DNA from: Reticulitermes speratus | Taxonomy: Eukaryota; Arthropoda; Insecta; Blattodea; Rhinotermitidae | DNA length: 64,000 nucleotides | Assembly: GCA_021186555.1 (NCBI GenBank) | Contig: JAJKFL010000031.1 | Coordinates: 21,668,487 to 21,732,486, forward strand | Reading direction: 5' to 3' | Shown: piece after piece, positions 1-10,601 of the stretch | How positions within the stretch are numbered: position 1 is the stretch's first letter | How the letters are laid out: each line of letters opens with the position of its first letter | Position numbers and translations under genes: made by a program | The notes under the pieces: model-generated | What the model was told of the DNA's origin: nothing | The model's input: only the letters and a program-made list of their open reading frames with translations | Database searches by the model: none

Positions 1-1840
1 TTACTTTTCATTTTGTCCTGGCTTGCTCTTATATTGATATTGTTTTTTTTTTCTCCATGTAGTTGTACTGGTTCTAAAACAGGCTCCTAGGCTGTTGAGC
101 CAGCACGTCAGTTGAGAGTATTATTATTATTATTTTATTATTATTATTATTATATTCATATGCCTGCTGTTTTGCATTTCAAACACTCTAATAACTTCAA
201 TGTTTCACAAACATAATTTTCTCTCGTTCTCGGCACTACAATAGAATAACACCAAACATTTTGAATAATTAAGTCTTCAACTGCAACATATCGGAGTCCA
301 TGGAGACGTTCGAGATTCTTCAATTTATTTCACCGATATACATAAAATATATTCACACTTTTTGTCACGCATATTCAATGCCCTGGAGTGCTTAAAATAT
401 AATCAAAATCATTTTATTGTCAAATAAATTCCCGTAAAATTTCTGCAATTTTTACTGCGAAATTTGTAGGCAAATGCTAACGAAAGACGTTGCGACTATG
501 TAGGAAACGTTAATACATTCTTTAAAAAATACAGATAAGTAGTTAGCACTATAAAACGTTAATGGCTTCAAAATGGTTAAACATTTCCCGTGAAATACAA
601 TATAAATCAGGAAATATAAATGAACACGGAAGGATTTGTTTTTGAATGCACACGACATGTGTGACACAAATAACTATAAAACCCATCACAATTAATTAAT
701 TACAATTTACTCAATTCTAATCTAAGATATCCTAATTTCCAAACCAACCGATAAATCTCAGTGAATATCTTTCATAAGATAGCTACTAAATATTTTCCTC
801 AAGACACCCGTACAATATTTAGTTTCCCAAAAATTTTATGGGCAACGTCATTAACAGGCCTATGTATACTAATTATTCTTTCTTTATTTTTATCATTTCC
901 ACTTATTTCCTTCCTTCTATCATCTTCTTCTCCTCGCAATTTCTTGATACATTTCCTATTCAATATTCGTTTTTTTTTTCATTCTTTACTTCTTCGTTTT
1001 TGTAGAAATTTTATTTCCACGACTTCATTTCTCATCTTCTCATTACTCTGTACGCCTGTTCTTTCTTCCTTATCTCTTCCATTCATCTTTACACAGCCCT
1101 TGATACCTGCTCATTATACACCACATATATTGAGTTATTTGATGCTGACGACGTCTGAGTTTGGACGCACACGATTTTTCCTACACACTCTTAAGAGAAG
1201 GCGTCGCCATAGAGATATTTAAAGAGAGAATTTACTCAAGACGCGAAGAATCGCCGAAAGGGAAAGACTCCAGAAGTAAAATATGGTAATGAAATTTCGG
1301 GTTCCAAAAAATGTGGGGAAATTCTTCCTTAAATGAGCAACTATTAGCTTCTAATTTGAAACCCTGCTCCAGTTAATGAACTAGGTGGTAATTTTACATT
1401 TGAAATATTTCCATCTACGATTTTTTTTGACCCGTGATATGTATTCGAATACGACTGAATGAAATTTGTAAGAGTGGTGACTGTTTATCAGTTTTGATGG
1501 TGAATTATATTTAGTTCAAAGGTAAATTGTTGTTTTCTTCTCAAATGAGAAATAAAATAAAACTTTTATAAAGTAAATAAAGTTTTGACTAGAAGTTTTG
1601 GACGGTAAGAAGTGAACCAAAAAACCAGGATCGTTTGCATACATGCGCATTATGAGCCCCGAAAAACAAGTTTTGCTGATAAAACAAATACAGGTAAAGT
1701 TAAATAACACAAGGTACAAACGTAATTATCTTATCTTTGCGTGTTTTATTAGAAAAACGCCGTGAAAATATTTCCCCTCCGCATTCTTATATGCTAAAAC
1801 GTGTAGAAAGAATAGCAGAAATGTGAAGTGCATGAAAATC
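1..1840. other. Unassigned sequence with an ATT microsatellite
   Basis: AT-rich sequence with an ATT repeat at about 121-155. A 153-codon open stretch at 761-1222 is dominated by Phe, Ser, Leu and Ile from a pyrimidine-rich strand and matches no family I know. No repeat family recognised. Confidence 0.5.
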
Positions 1841-1844
1841 TTTG

Positions 1845-2105
1845 GCTGAAAAGCCTGAAGAAAAGGGGCAGCTTGGAGGGACCTAGGTGTATTTGTCAAC
1901 GCAGTAAAGTGGATAATAATAAACTCTGTGTGGAGGTGTGATATGGATTAATCTGGCTCAGGACAGGATCCATTAGCAGACTTTCAACATGATATTGGAA
2001 TATAGGATACCCTGAAGTCCTGGGAATTTGTTAATCAAGCAATTATCAGCTTCTCAAGGAGGCTTCTGCCCCCACAGATTTAGTTCAGTTAGGCAGTTTG
2101 ATTCA
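1845..2105 (+). mobile_element. L1-group LINE 3' end (decayed)
   Basis: Shows the end of a non-LTR retrotransposon ORF2 and its 3' UTR: 'gcttggaggacctaggt', 'atggattaatctggctcagg' and 'cttctcaaggaggcttctgc', in the same order as the copies at 20.0, 46.6 and 53.1 kb. Older relatives encode a GRPRRRWEDNIKMDL-type tail followed by W-I-LAQDR. It has stops and indels, and is 5' truncated. Confidence 0.7.
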
Positions 2106-2699
2106 ATTTAAATCTCATGTTTTAAGACCATCGTTTGCATTTTCTGGATTTTCGCCGCAATCAATTTTTCACGTTTCAACTATTTTATTTAACTACACGT
2201 TATGTACATGCTAAGTAAATAAAATGCTATTCAATCGTGAAAAGATGAATTAGCAATTAACTTCATGTTCGCCTTCCGTTACGAGACGCAATCATGCATT
2301 CAGCTCAATTTATACTTTTAAATTAAAGAGAAACAAATATCATCCTAAAGTACTGGCTACTTTAACAGCCTGACCAAAGAAAAAATACTGACACTTGATT
2401 TGTTGCAAAAGTGACATAAACTGCTTTCTCACCCCTACACTTTTATCATAATTGCTCTTTAATTATGTATATTCTTTTCCTGCTAATTAAAAAAGTCAAT
2501 TATTCTTCCATACCTTCCCCACAGTGCTCAGGACATTTTTTATAGTGGCTATGCTTTATGGCTTCAGTTCGGTAGCATCGGCGTAGATAAATGGTTGGGC
2601 GTCACCCTACGACTATTTCCAAGGTATTTTATCGAAGTTTCCCTTTGAATCGCAGAAGAAAACTTTTAACTTAAAATTCAGGACAGTCCAGTTTCCCGG

Positions 2700-2857
2700 T
2701 CAATAACCGAACCAAACCTACCTGTTCCATCAATAGAGGCCACATGCTTTAACCCTCACCTGAAGTCGGACATCCCATCTAGGGCCGAGATTTAGAATGC
2801 TTGGAGCTATAACTCTACTCCCCTATATGCCTTCATGGATCGGGTATTGACAGAATT
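2700..2857 (+). mobile_element. S-B SINE, 3' body fragment
   Basis: The stretch 'catcccatctagggccgag' followed by 'tataactctactccccta' matches the 3' body of the intact S-B copy at 61.64-61.94 kb. The tRNA-like head is absent. It abuts an S-C copy of the opposite orientation. Confidence 0.6.
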
Positions 2858-3098
2858 TTTTGACAGTCGGCACATGAAGGTGGTAAGGTTGTCAGCCCTA
2901 CTCACCGGCCGCCTTTACCCCCCAGGAGATACCCTGGTACTCATTTCTATTAGAGGCTGAGTTGACCCCAGGGCCATATTGTGGCCGGAAGGATTAAGTT
3001 AATGAAAAATTGCAATGACTCCATCGGAATCGAACCCGCGACCTTCCGGCTTGTAGCGCAGTGCCTCAACCAACTGTACCACCACGTATCCCCCTCAT
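2858..3098 (-). mobile_element. S-C tRNA-derived SINE, partial
   Basis: On the minus strand it starts with a tRNA-like head whose B-box is GGTTCGATTCC, then a body shared with the intact copies at 32.99 and 57.81 kb. The 3' part ending in the TTTACC tail is missing. The head looks like a tRNA but lies inside a longer repeated unit, so it is not a tRNA gene. Confidence 0.8.
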
Positions 3099-3109
3099 GT
3101 ACTGTGTAT

Positions 3110-5130
3110 CTTGATAAAATAATAATATTATTATTATTACTTTTACTCATTACTATTATTTTCTTTCTTGCATTATTTGAAATATTAAAGCCACTGATTC
3201 ATATCGTATTTGCGCATACTGAATTTATTTTTATCACTTCTTGATTCGATTTCAGCTTATAGGTTTCATCCAACACCGACCGCTTCACTCAAAACTTTAA
3301 AATCACTTTCAGCTAGAATACAGATAAAAGAATGCTGCGTGCAATTTCCCCCACGCCTAATTCTCTGCCACACATTTCTGTTGTAAGGCTATATAAAGGA
3401 CAATACTCGTATATGTTGAAAAGATTGTACTTTGTGCACCGGTAAATAAACCAAACAAGAAAGCTCTTTCATCCTTCATTAAGGCACTGTGACGGTATGT
3501 GCATATTGGTAAAAAGGAAACACTCGCAAATAGTCGTAAATGATAGAGTAAAATATTATGTCCAATTAGCGCATTCGAAAGAGACGCCTCTGAAAACAAG
3601 AACCTATCTCTGTATTGCGTGAAGAAATAAGTTTCTTGCACAGATATCAATTTTTTTTACACCCACAATTTTTAAATGATTTGATTCGGGAAGATGTCTC
3701 AAAGGAATTCAGTTTCTGACCCCCTTACTGAGTATATCACTTTTGAGCAGACGAAGGATGACATCTTGGTTCACAATGCGAGTATTATCCCACGTGTGAA
3801 TGGAAGCTGCAACACAAAACCCTATTTGTATGTGCTACAAGCACAAATGACTTCTATCATATTGGAAAGTTCAATCCAGCAAAATAAGAAGAACCTGGCA
3901 AGAAATGAAACGAAAAATATAAACAAAAAAACATTAACTTACCAATTTGTAATTAACTTGAAAAAGTATTTTCAAAAAACATCAGTCAAAGTATCTTGCA
4001 TTACTGAAAGTGTTTATATAAACCCATTCAGTAATGCAAGACACCATACTTAACATTTTCCACAAATAAACTAAGGCTGTTACATTTCCCCTCCCATATA
4101 CCCCATTCACCGTCGTACACCGAGGCATTTGGCAATAGTTAGCTTAGCGTTAACGTTAAATACACGTATTTAATACGCACCCGGTTAAAACTTAAGCCCT
4201 ATTACCGAATGTCTTAGACATCGTTTTCCTCGGTTCCATTTGGTCTGTCTATGCAAATTCTGGAATAGTATCATTAAACAGGCCAGCATTATGTCCTTCC
4301 AACCCCCTGTCTATTCATCATTCTTGCTCACATTTTATTCTCATTAATCGCTATAAAACGGTCGTTGGAAACAACGGTTAAATAAATGAACAACCAAATC
4401 TTATTCTCAATTCATGCAAACGTAAGAAATTGTGTTTCCAAATTCAATACCACTAGTCGCCTGGAATCGAAAAACAAAGTAACAAACTCAGAATTTCTAG
4501 CCCTAACATCTGTCGTGAAAAAGACTGCAATTTGTGGGATTTAATTTAGTTGGCTATGTACACCCCCGCAAGATTCGAACGAGCAATTTTTTAAATAGGA
4601 AACAACTGTTTTAAATTGCTATTAAATTTGACCATTAATCCAAAAGCGACCAAATAAAAACTCTCACACGATAAACTGCATCACGTGAAAGCGAGATTTA
4701 ACGCACACTGCACAAGAATTCTCACATCCGCATCCTTGCAACGCAAGCACACGTCTATATTTCAATACCAAGATTACGTCAATTGCTGTTTCGAAATTCA
4801 GTGCATCGTCTTCGGTTATGAATGGCTATGGGTTTATTTTATCTGCACCGTAAATACAGGGCGAATCTGTAGATTCCGGCCACCAGCTGCATTGTTACAG
4901 AAGACCTTGCTCCCAATCTTCCGTTTCCAACCCAACAAATATAAAAAGACGCGAATAATAGCCAAAAGCGATTACATGTGGTGGCAGTTCTCTAGACGCT
5001 GTGTACATATGCATTGTGGCCAAGTTGGCCTTGCCGCATTCAGTCCCTAATGTTATATACACACATTCGTAGATCTGAAGTTCTTGGAAAACCAAAATAT
5101 CCTCCGTTCGAGAGATTTCAGTTTCTCTTA
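3110..5130. other. Unassigned sequence with one short hairpin
   Basis: No gene or known repeat family recognised apart from the hairpin listed at 3988-4048. Open stretches here (for example 3694-4053 and 4685-5050) lack any family signature. Confidence 0.5.
3988..4048. repeat. Short inverted repeat
   Basis: TCTTGCATTACTGAAAG on the left and CATTCAGTAATGCAAGA on the right pair across a loop of about 18 bases. The arms match at about 15 of 17 positions. No flanking duplication was seen; it may be the core of an old MITE. Confidence 0.6.
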
Positions 5131-5139
5131 GCGATGTTG

Positions 5140-5275
5140 CTGAATATTCAGATCTTGTGGGACGTTACACCGTGTCGACTGGTCGAGAGTTACCGACGTT
5201 TCAGGGACCATACGCTCCTTCGAAACGTCGGTATCTGAATTTTTATCTCACTTCATCAGTAGTTCTAAAGCTTCT
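5140..5275. repeat. Foldback element (decayed)
   Basis: TACCGACGTTTC at 5191-5202 and its exact complement GAAACGTCGGTA at 5222-5233 form a 12-bp stem. The left flank reads 'gggacgttacaccgtgtcg', matching 'gggatgttacgcggcgtcg' of the better preserved element at 60.0 kb. Outer arms on the right are mostly lost. Confidence 0.6.
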
Positions 5276-5839
5276 GCCATCGCGCGAGTATTATGCACCG
5301 TATGGTTTTGTGTGATATTCTAACTGAAGCGAAAAAATTAGAAAACTGCCAGCTTTCGAAAAATTATTTTGGCCTGGTTCCTTGAAAGAAACACAAGTAC
5401 ATCCCTATGTTTATTGTGTGCATTATCCACTGACAACTTTCTGGCAGTAGTTCGAATTATCTTTAATTCATATGTCACGATTTTTTTAGGGAACTCCAAT
5501 AATTTATTTTTTCATTGAAGAGAGCGTGTTCAGCGATCACTAGAACTTAAAACGTGAACACCACGTCGGCACTGCCGAAAGTAATGGCCTTACAAATCCA
5601 TTGTTAGTGGCCATAAACAAAAAGCAAGTATTAAGCGGTGAAGCAGCAGCATGTAGGGTTATATTTTATCAAAATTTTCTGTACGAAATAGGTTTCAGTG
5701 GTCACTTGTGCAACCATATCTGTTTTAATTTTAGCACATTTCTATAATCATCCAGGGGAATAATTTTATTCTTTCAAATCACAGTTCACTGTGTTTCCTT
5801 AAGCCTAACAGCAATTTATATTCGTATTTGTTTGAGGAA

Positions 5840-6105
5840 CCGATCCCAGTGGCCGCACGGTCTAAGGCGTGGCTCTGCGGGCGCTCGCTTGCTGGGATTG
5901 CGGGTTCGAATCCTGCCGGGGGCATGGACATCTGTCTGTTGTAAGTGTTGTGTGTTGTTGGGTAGATGTCTCTGCGTCGGGTTGATCACTCGTCTAGAGG
6001 AGTCCTACCGACTGTGGTGTGTCTAAAAAAAAATGTGTGATTGTGAAGTCTTGATAATGAGGAGGTCCTGGCCCACTAGGGGCTGTTGCGCCATACGGAA
6101 AAAAA
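5840..6105 (+). mobile_element. S-A tRNA-derived SINE
   Basis: About 266 bp. The head starts CCGATCCCAGTGGCCGCACG, carries an A-box-like TGGCCGCACGG and the B-box GGTTCGAATCC at about 5901-5911. The body includes 'tcgtctagaggagtcctacc' and 'ggggctgttgcgccat', ending in an A-rich tail. Flanks TGTTTGAG and TGTTTCAG may be an old 8-bp duplication with one change. An intact relative lies antisense at 34.1 kb. Confidence 0.88.
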
Positions 6106-6592
6106 TGTTTCAGTTAAGACATAGCGCGGTGTACGGTTCCAGGCGTATAGCTGTGACAGTCGCACTAAATGAAGGAGCGAGATCAAACGAAATGATAATG
6201 GTCTTACTGTGAAGCTAACTTCAAATATTCCGTCTCACGCCCTTTCTCTTCTGCTTTATCTCAGTGACAGTTGGCAAACAAAAAGCAGACGTACCTCTGA
6301 GGAGTAGACTGATAAATGATAAATGACCCACAGCCCCATATTTCTGGATTGATTCCAGTTCCATCTGCTGTGCTTAGAACTGACACCAACTTATCGACTG
6401 ACAGTAAAGTACGGCATAAACCCCACACAGACGGCTATTTTCCTCAGTTTTTATGCCTATCCACGGATGGAATGATGAGGCAGAGGCACATATCCTTCGA
6501 TATTCCTCATGTAACTTCTTCACTAATTCGTATTTTACCTTATAACATTTGACCTTCATTCTACACTAATTGTGGTTTGATTTATATTAACC
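6106..6592. other. Unassigned sequence
   Basis: No gene or repeat family recognised between the S-A SINE and the hAT MITE. Confidence 0.5.
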
Positions 6593-6600
6593 CTTTAAAG

Positions 6601-7042
6601 CAGTGGTAAGCTGGGATAGGCGAATACATCTTAGGGGGTAAGTAAAATTAAAAAAAATATATCTTATTTCTTGATAAACACTGAATAATCAGGGCCAGAT
6701 TTAGGGTTTGCCACAAGAGACCCGGACGTAACGACATGCGATTTGGGAGAGCCATTTCTCTCTCTCTCTCTCTCCTCTATGCGATTCTTATCTGGGCGGC
6801 TAGTTTCATTTTATTCTACATAGTGCATATAATATATTTGTTATTTAATATATTGACTCTCCTTTTTCTCATTTCAAACTTATTATTTATTACATTATTT
6901 TGGATGTAATTTATTTAACTTATTTTAGATGTAGATTATAGACTACGTACAACTTGAATTATGCACCAACAACTTTGGGGGTACAAAGTTGAAGAGAAAT
7001 TATATCTGGGGGTACGCGAACAAAAAAGGTTGATTACCACTG
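6601..7042. mobile_element. hAT-type MITE, 442 bp
   Basis: Bounded by terminal inverted repeats: CAGTGGTAAGCTGG on the left and the complement of CAGTGGTAATCAACC on the right. It is flanked by perfect 8-bp duplications CTTTAAAG at 6593-6600 and 7043-7050. The CAGTGGT ends and 8-bp target duplication are standard for hAT elements. No transposase is encoded, so it is non-autonomous. A CT-repeat lies inside at about 6758-6774. Confidence 0.9.
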
Positions 7043-7279
7043 CTTTAAAGGCTAAGATTAACGTGAATTACATTTAAAGAACCAGATCGTACCGCGCAGA
7101 AAACACACACCATCGCCGTTAAAAAGAAATCAGTTAATGCTGTATAAGGAAATAATCGCTGTTTGTAATAACATCCGCAAAAAACTTAAATACGCTCTGC
7201 GTAGAATTTCTGAATCTTTTACATGGTGGTATATATAGAAACCACTGGGCTTTAAATCGTTGGTGAAAACGTACTTTGA

Positions 7280-7500
7280 AGCTGATTAAATCAAGTAAAA
7301 TAAGATGGATGAAACTTGTGGCACATATGGAGGGATGACAAATACAGAGCTAGGGTAGGAAAACAACACAGAAATGGGCCACATGGCAGACCTAGGCATA
7401 GATGGGAAGATGATGATGAAAGAGATATTGAAGAAAAGATACGTAATCTTGCAGACTTGATCAAATTGGGCCAGATACGGTTCAGAGAGAGGATTTTGTG
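7280..7500 (+). mobile_element. LINE 3' ORF2 tail fragment
   Basis: An open stretch encodes GRPRHRWEDDDERDIEEKI, the C-terminal tail seen in L1-group insect LINE ORF2 proteins (GRPRHRWEDNIKMDL). The fragment is short and 5' truncated. An 18-bp tandem duplication (CATCAAGATACTGCCCAT) follows at about 7526-7561. Confidence 0.6.
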
Positions 7501-7734
7501 AAGGCGGTGTCGGAACTTTTCGGAATCATCAAGATACTGCCCATCATCAAGATACTGCCCATCCACTCGCACATATAGAATGAAGCAACCCGCAATCATT
7601 CATATTAGATTCAGGGAAATTCCAGCAGTGAGGGGCATAACGGACGGTTGTAATTCTGCTTTATTCGATCTGAATGTGAAAGTAATCTGAAAATATTTTG
7701 CAGAATTTAATACTATACACCTTCCGTGCAATTG

Positions 7735-8066
7735 ATATACATAAATAAGTTTATTACCAACAAACTGCACTTGCCCATGAATGGAGAACTACTCTTACAT
7801 GTTTCGACCATCTTCAGGCAGCAGCAATATAAAATAAAAGACATATACAGCGGTATCACACAGCTTTGTGAATTGCAAATGATATATTTTCATTGTGTAT
7901 TTTACCATTTACAATTGGCAAAGCTCTGTCCTAACGATGTATTTGTCTTTTAGTGTATATCGCTGCTCCCTGAAGATGGCTATAAATAATAGCCGAAACA
8001 TGTAAGAGTGGTTGTCATTTCATGGACAAGTGAAATTCTTTTTGCATTAAACTTATTTATTTTAGA
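7735..8066. repeat. Foldback element with paired hammerhead-like modules
   Basis: Imperfect inverted repeats of about 85-95 bp surround a spacer of about 150 bp. The left arm carries on the minus strand CTGAAGA (7811-7817) then GAAAC (7801-7805). The right arm carries on the plus strand CTGAAGA (7970-7976), a perfect GGCTAT/ATAGCC hairpin, then GAAAC (7995-7999) and ATGTA. Both arms share CACTTG(C/T)CCATGAA and ACTCTTACATGTTTCG. No coding capacity. Confidence 0.8.
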
Positions 8067-8870
8067 GAATTTCAGACTTCCTTAAAAGTATTCCAAATTA
8101 CTTTTTATGATTCTTTTCACTATCAAAATAATTCTCTATATTATAACCAAAAAAATCAATTCAGATTTCATCATACATGGCTTCTGAGTTTGCTCCTACA
8201 TTTCGCAGTAGTAAATTTAGAGTTAACGTTATGGTTATGTGACCATTCCTGTAATTTTAAAACACCTTTAATAACCAACTTATAAAAACCTCATAGCGTA
8301 AAGTTGCTTCTCCTTACCGAAGTACTTTCCAAAATATTAAGAGCAGAAATATCCGAGTCGCTGCCTTTGTACAATTCAGTTCTAATAACAAATGTCACTT
8401 TCACTGCATAATGCTTACTTGAGCATCTAGGAGTGCTAATGAGGCACTCTAAATGGCGCTGCATTTATCCAGTCACGGTGACTGTAGGCCCAACAAAAAG
8501 ACATGGTCTTGACGGCATTACGTGTGCTGTATGAAAATATGGGACAAAGTCTGTGACTGAAGAATGTTACAGAATCCGCAGTAAACTTGGGCACTGGAAT
8601 CAGGATGAGGTATTGTCATGCCTTCTTCAAACATACACACTTCCTGCTCACCTTCTGACACCTGCATTTATTCATCTAACCAAATGAGCTTAGATCTGTT
8701 TTGAATGTAACATTGACATGCTGGAGACGAAATTTACGCAACTTTTTTGGCTCCGACTTTGTGGTTTTCTGTTTGCGGTTTCTAGTTACCTTTACTGGAT
8801 GGAAATATAGGAACTTTCAGTCTGAATTGAAGAGGGTCATAAACATTCGCACCGAGACAGGAGATGTAAT
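8067..8870. other. Unassigned sequence
   Basis: No gene or repeat family recognised. Confidence 0.5.
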
Positions 8871-8883
8871 TTCGAACATATCT

Positions 8884-9066
8884 TCTTCTTCTTCTTCGCT
8901 GGCTCTACAACCCTTGGTGGGTTTTGGCCTCATTGACAACTGCCCTCCAGACTTCTCTATTGGCTGTTTTTATCCTCCATCCTCTGATTCCCATTGTCGC
9001 CAGGTCCGCCATCACATCTTCTATCCACCTCCTCCTAGGACGTCCCCTTCTTCTTCTGTTATCGAG
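8884..9066 (-). mobile_element. L3 LINE, 5'-truncated insertion with GAA tail
   Basis: A 183-bp minus-strand insertion flanked by perfect 13-bp duplications TTCGAACATATCT at 8871-8883 and 9067-9079. It encodes RRRRGRPRRRWIEDV, then MADLATMGIRGWR, then EAKTHQGL and a stop, the typical C terminus of a RTE-like or related insect LINE. The 3' end is a GAA microsatellite (seen as TTC repeats at 8884-8896). The intact duplications and open frame suggest a fairly young, strongly 5'-truncated copy. Confidence 0.88.
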
Positions 9067-9079
9067 TTCGAACATATCT

Positions 9080-9760
9080 AACTTAATAAAAACAAGTTTG
9101 TGAAATTGACAAGTAAGGAGCAATCTGAAGCAGGCTGTGTTATTCCCATTGAGGAATACGATGCACAGAAAGGCGGTGGCGTGATTTGACGAGAGTAGTT
9201 CTAAAATACCAGCAAGTAAACAAAACCGTTTCCTCAGAGACTTCATTCACAAGGCAAAAATATTACAACGTAGGCAAAAATGACCACTGTAGGCGTAATG
9301 CAGGGTATAAATGTGCATATCGTAAAAATAGCACGCGATTCCTAATTTATAGAAAACGAGGTACGTATCGTAGAAGTAGAGAAGATAGTAAGTATAAGTA
9401 CAACGTAGCACAATGGATTTGGATCTCTTTCATCCTGTTTTTTCCACTTATTTTTCCTGTCCTAATTCTGATAATTATACGTACAGTCTAAAAGACATAA
9501 AATTCCAAATAATTCACACACTTCTCACTTACTTCTGTACGTTGTACCGACATACACAGAATTGAAATAATGCACTGAAACAAAAGACTGTTTGCTTATT
9601 GATAGCCTCTTATATACGGAATTTCGCGATCGAGTCATTACCACTCCTCCTTCGTATTTGTTACGTCCTGGATTCAACAGCTTTTCCCTTCCCCTCCCCG
9701 AAGGCCTAATACCCTATATGAGATGTTGCTTTAGTCTTTCCCTCCAGGTAAATGCCGGAA
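9080..9760. other. Unassigned sequence
   Basis: No gene or repeat family recognised; the open stretch at 9186-9491 is rich in Arg, Lys and Tyr without a motif I know. Confidence 0.5.
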
Positions 9761-9764
9761 TCTT

Positions 9765-10120
9765 CATCAGTAGTACTACAGTCCACAACGAGCCTCGGCT
9801 TCCCCTAGCAACTCTTCCACGGCTGTCGATCCTGGTGACCATCAACTATCTTTGGATCCCCAAATTCCTCAAATTTCCACCACACCATCCATCCACCGAT
9901 GTTTAGGTCTCCCCACTCTCCTGCTGCCTTCGAGTTTGGAGTCCACGATACTTCTGGGTAATTCATTATTGCCCATTCTTTGCAGGTGCCCTGCCCATGG
10001 CAACTTTGCTGCTTCAATCGTCCTGATAAATGCCAGACTGGCGCTTCAAATCAGACCACAAAGCTTCTCTGCGCATGAGTCATTAATTATTGTAATATTC
10101 AACGCTACCGAAACCTGAGC
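9765..10120 (-). mobile_element. L4 LINE 3' end (decayed)
   Basis: The minus strand resembles the tail of a LINE ORF2: a segment like KVAMGRAPAKNG, then sequence related to GRPKHRWMDGVVEDLRNLGI, then W-W-M-V-T-R-DRQPWKS. Frame changes separate these parts. It differs from L1 to L3 in the spacing of the RPK-H/R-W-DGV motif. Confidence 0.65.
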
Positions 10121-10273
10121 TATTGGCTGCGTCGTTGAATAACCTTAAAAAGCTGAATGGGTGAAGCAGGTGACTGCATAGGCTTCCAACTGATTTGTAT
10201 ACCACAATTGGGAAATGTTATCACTACCCTCTCTTACGTAAATATACAATTCAACGACCGGTGTGTTCTAGGT

Positions 10274-10593
10274 CAGCGGTCGCCAACCATTCGGACCTCA
10301 CGAACCACTAAACTCACAATTTTGAATCCCGCGGACCACTAACATGAATTTTTTTTAAAAGGGTACAAACATCTATAAAATAATTGATCATAAAAGTTCC
10401 ATTTTATTAATATGAAATTTGATTCAACGTAATAAGGCGAAAATTGTCAGCGATCCTGTGTCGGTGACACGAAGACGAATCAGAATATAATGAAACAGTA
10501 TAATAAACATAAAAATTGCAAATAATGTCCAATTTCACGGCCCACCAAAATTTTCCCGGACCTCAGTGTCCGCACCACCGTTGGCGACCGCTG
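10274..10593. mobile_element. hAT-type MITE, 320 bp
   Basis: Terminal inverted repeats CAGCGGTCGCCAACC (left) and the complement of CAGCGGTCGCCAACG (right). Perfect 8-bp duplications TTCTAGGT lie at 10266-10273 and 10594-10601. Subterminal segments also pair loosely ('cggacctcacgaaccact' and the complement of 'cccggacctcagtgtccgc'). No transposase; mobilised in trans by an autonomous hAT if at all. Confidence 0.95.
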
Positions 10594-10601
10594 TTCTAGG
10601 T

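Noticed and set aside
761-1222. 153-codon open stretch on the plus strand
   Set aside because: Its Phe/Ser/Leu-rich product comes from a pyrimidine-rich strand; no family motif, no supporting splice or neighbour context.
7961-8014. Calling it an active hammerhead ribozyme
   Set aside because: An extra U lies between CTGAAGA and the hairpin, and the base pair next to the predicted cleavage site would be C-A. Only a hammerhead-like layout is supported.
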